In this document: in pieces, positions 63,976-64,000 of the stretch
How the letters are laid out: every line of letters begins with the position of its first letter
Position numbering within the stretch: position 1 is the first letter of the stretch
Assembly: GCA_947652115.1 (NCBI GenBank)
Contig: OX393574.1
Span: forward strand, 15,947,228-16,011,227
From: Blastomussa wellsi
Taxonomy: Eukaryota; Cnidaria; Anthozoa; Scleractinia; Plerogyridae
Length of the DNA: 64,000 nucleotides
Reading direction: 5' to 3'
Position numbers and translations under genes: made by a program
The notes under the pieces: generated by a model
Seen by the model: the letters and a program-made list of their open reading frames with translations, nothing else
Database searches by the model: none
Told to the model about the DNA's origin: nothing

Positions 63976-64000
63976 GGATGGCTGCTGAGTCCATCTATAC
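63976..64000 (+). repeat. Partial unit 112 (first 25 bases)
   Basis: The first 25 bases of subunit A, cut by the window edge. They match the reference exactly, so the array continues past the window. Confidence 0.97.

Larger units (their letters stand above)
1..64000 (+). repeat. Satellite DNA array, 580/581-bp unit, 111 units plus 25 bases
   Basis: Every part of the window is the same unit repeated in one orientation with no inversion, insertion or unique spacer. Taking GGATGGCTGC as the unit start, unit starts fall at 1, 581, 1161, 1742 and so on to 63976. Lengths sum exactly: 58 x 580, 51 x 581, 2 x 352, plus 25 bases. Units differ at four recurrent sites and a few scattered single-base changes; I spotted about two dozen of the latter by eye, so pairwise identity is well above 99% for most pairs. 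No coding gene, tRNA, rRNA, transposon end or telomere-type repeat was seen, so all stretches over 300 bases hold only satellite. Long homogeneous gene-free arrays are typical of eukaryotic heterochromatin. Centromeric identity is possible but unproven. The array runs off both window edges, so its total size is unknown. Confidence 0.98.

Noticed and set aside
1..64000. CRISPR array
   Set aside because: The repeated blocks are separated by equally repeated sequence, not unique spacers, and the 580-bp period is far too long.
1..64000. Ribosomal spacer or histone-type tandem gene cluster
   Set aside because: No rRNA, histone or other coding sequence interrupts the 111 units, and the unit is too short to hold one.

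Overview
The whole 64,000-base window is one uninterrupted head-to-tail satellite DNA array. I found no gene, RNA gene, transposon or unique sequence on either strand. The repeat unit is 580 or 581 bp. The window divides exactly into 111 units (58 of 580 bp, 51 of 581 bp, two shortened to 352 bp) plus a 25-base start of the next unit, which leaves no base unassigned. The first unit has 39% G+C by hand count. A gene-free, nearly identical tandem array of this size is expected of eukaryotic heterochromatin (centromeric, pericentromeric or subtelomeric). I do not recognise the family and cannot name the species.

Each unit is an old trimer. It holds three diverged subunits: A (188 bp), B (217 bp) and C (175 bp). 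All three begin with a GGAT-rGyTGCTGAG-like start and end in a gap-free 66-bp block that is 80-86% identical between subunits. B carries about 40 extra bases and C lacks about 13. The homogenised unit is therefore a three-part repeat of roughly nucleosome-sized modules.

Four linked variant sites sort the units into types (offsets in 580-bp numbering): an extra C after 338, C351G, C467G and A553G. Type names used here: P = none of the first three; Q = extra C; R = Q plus 351G; S = R plus 467G; V = P plus 467G; U = 351G plus 467G without the extra C. An asterisk marks 553G. Counts are 50 P (two of them truncated), 27 Q, 12 R, 12 S, 9 V, 1 U; 33 units carry 553G. The order is not random. The core pattern is a six-unit higher-order repeat of 3,483 bp (P*, P, P, Q, R, S*), present intact at 8709-12191, 16837-20319 and 20320-23802 and in degraded forms elsewhere.

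Layout: 1-16836 shows variable 4- to 7-unit versions of the pattern; 16837-23802 holds two back-to-back intact hexamers; 24383-37274 is a recent tandem duplication (6,736 and 6,156 bp copies), both copies carrying the same 228-bp internal deletion; 37275-45401 is an eight-unit duplication tagged by a shared private base; 45402-64000 has further variable blocks, including two three-unit duplications whose hybrid units place the crossover breakpoints. The window works as a readable record of unequal crossover and conversion rather than as a set of cooperating genes.
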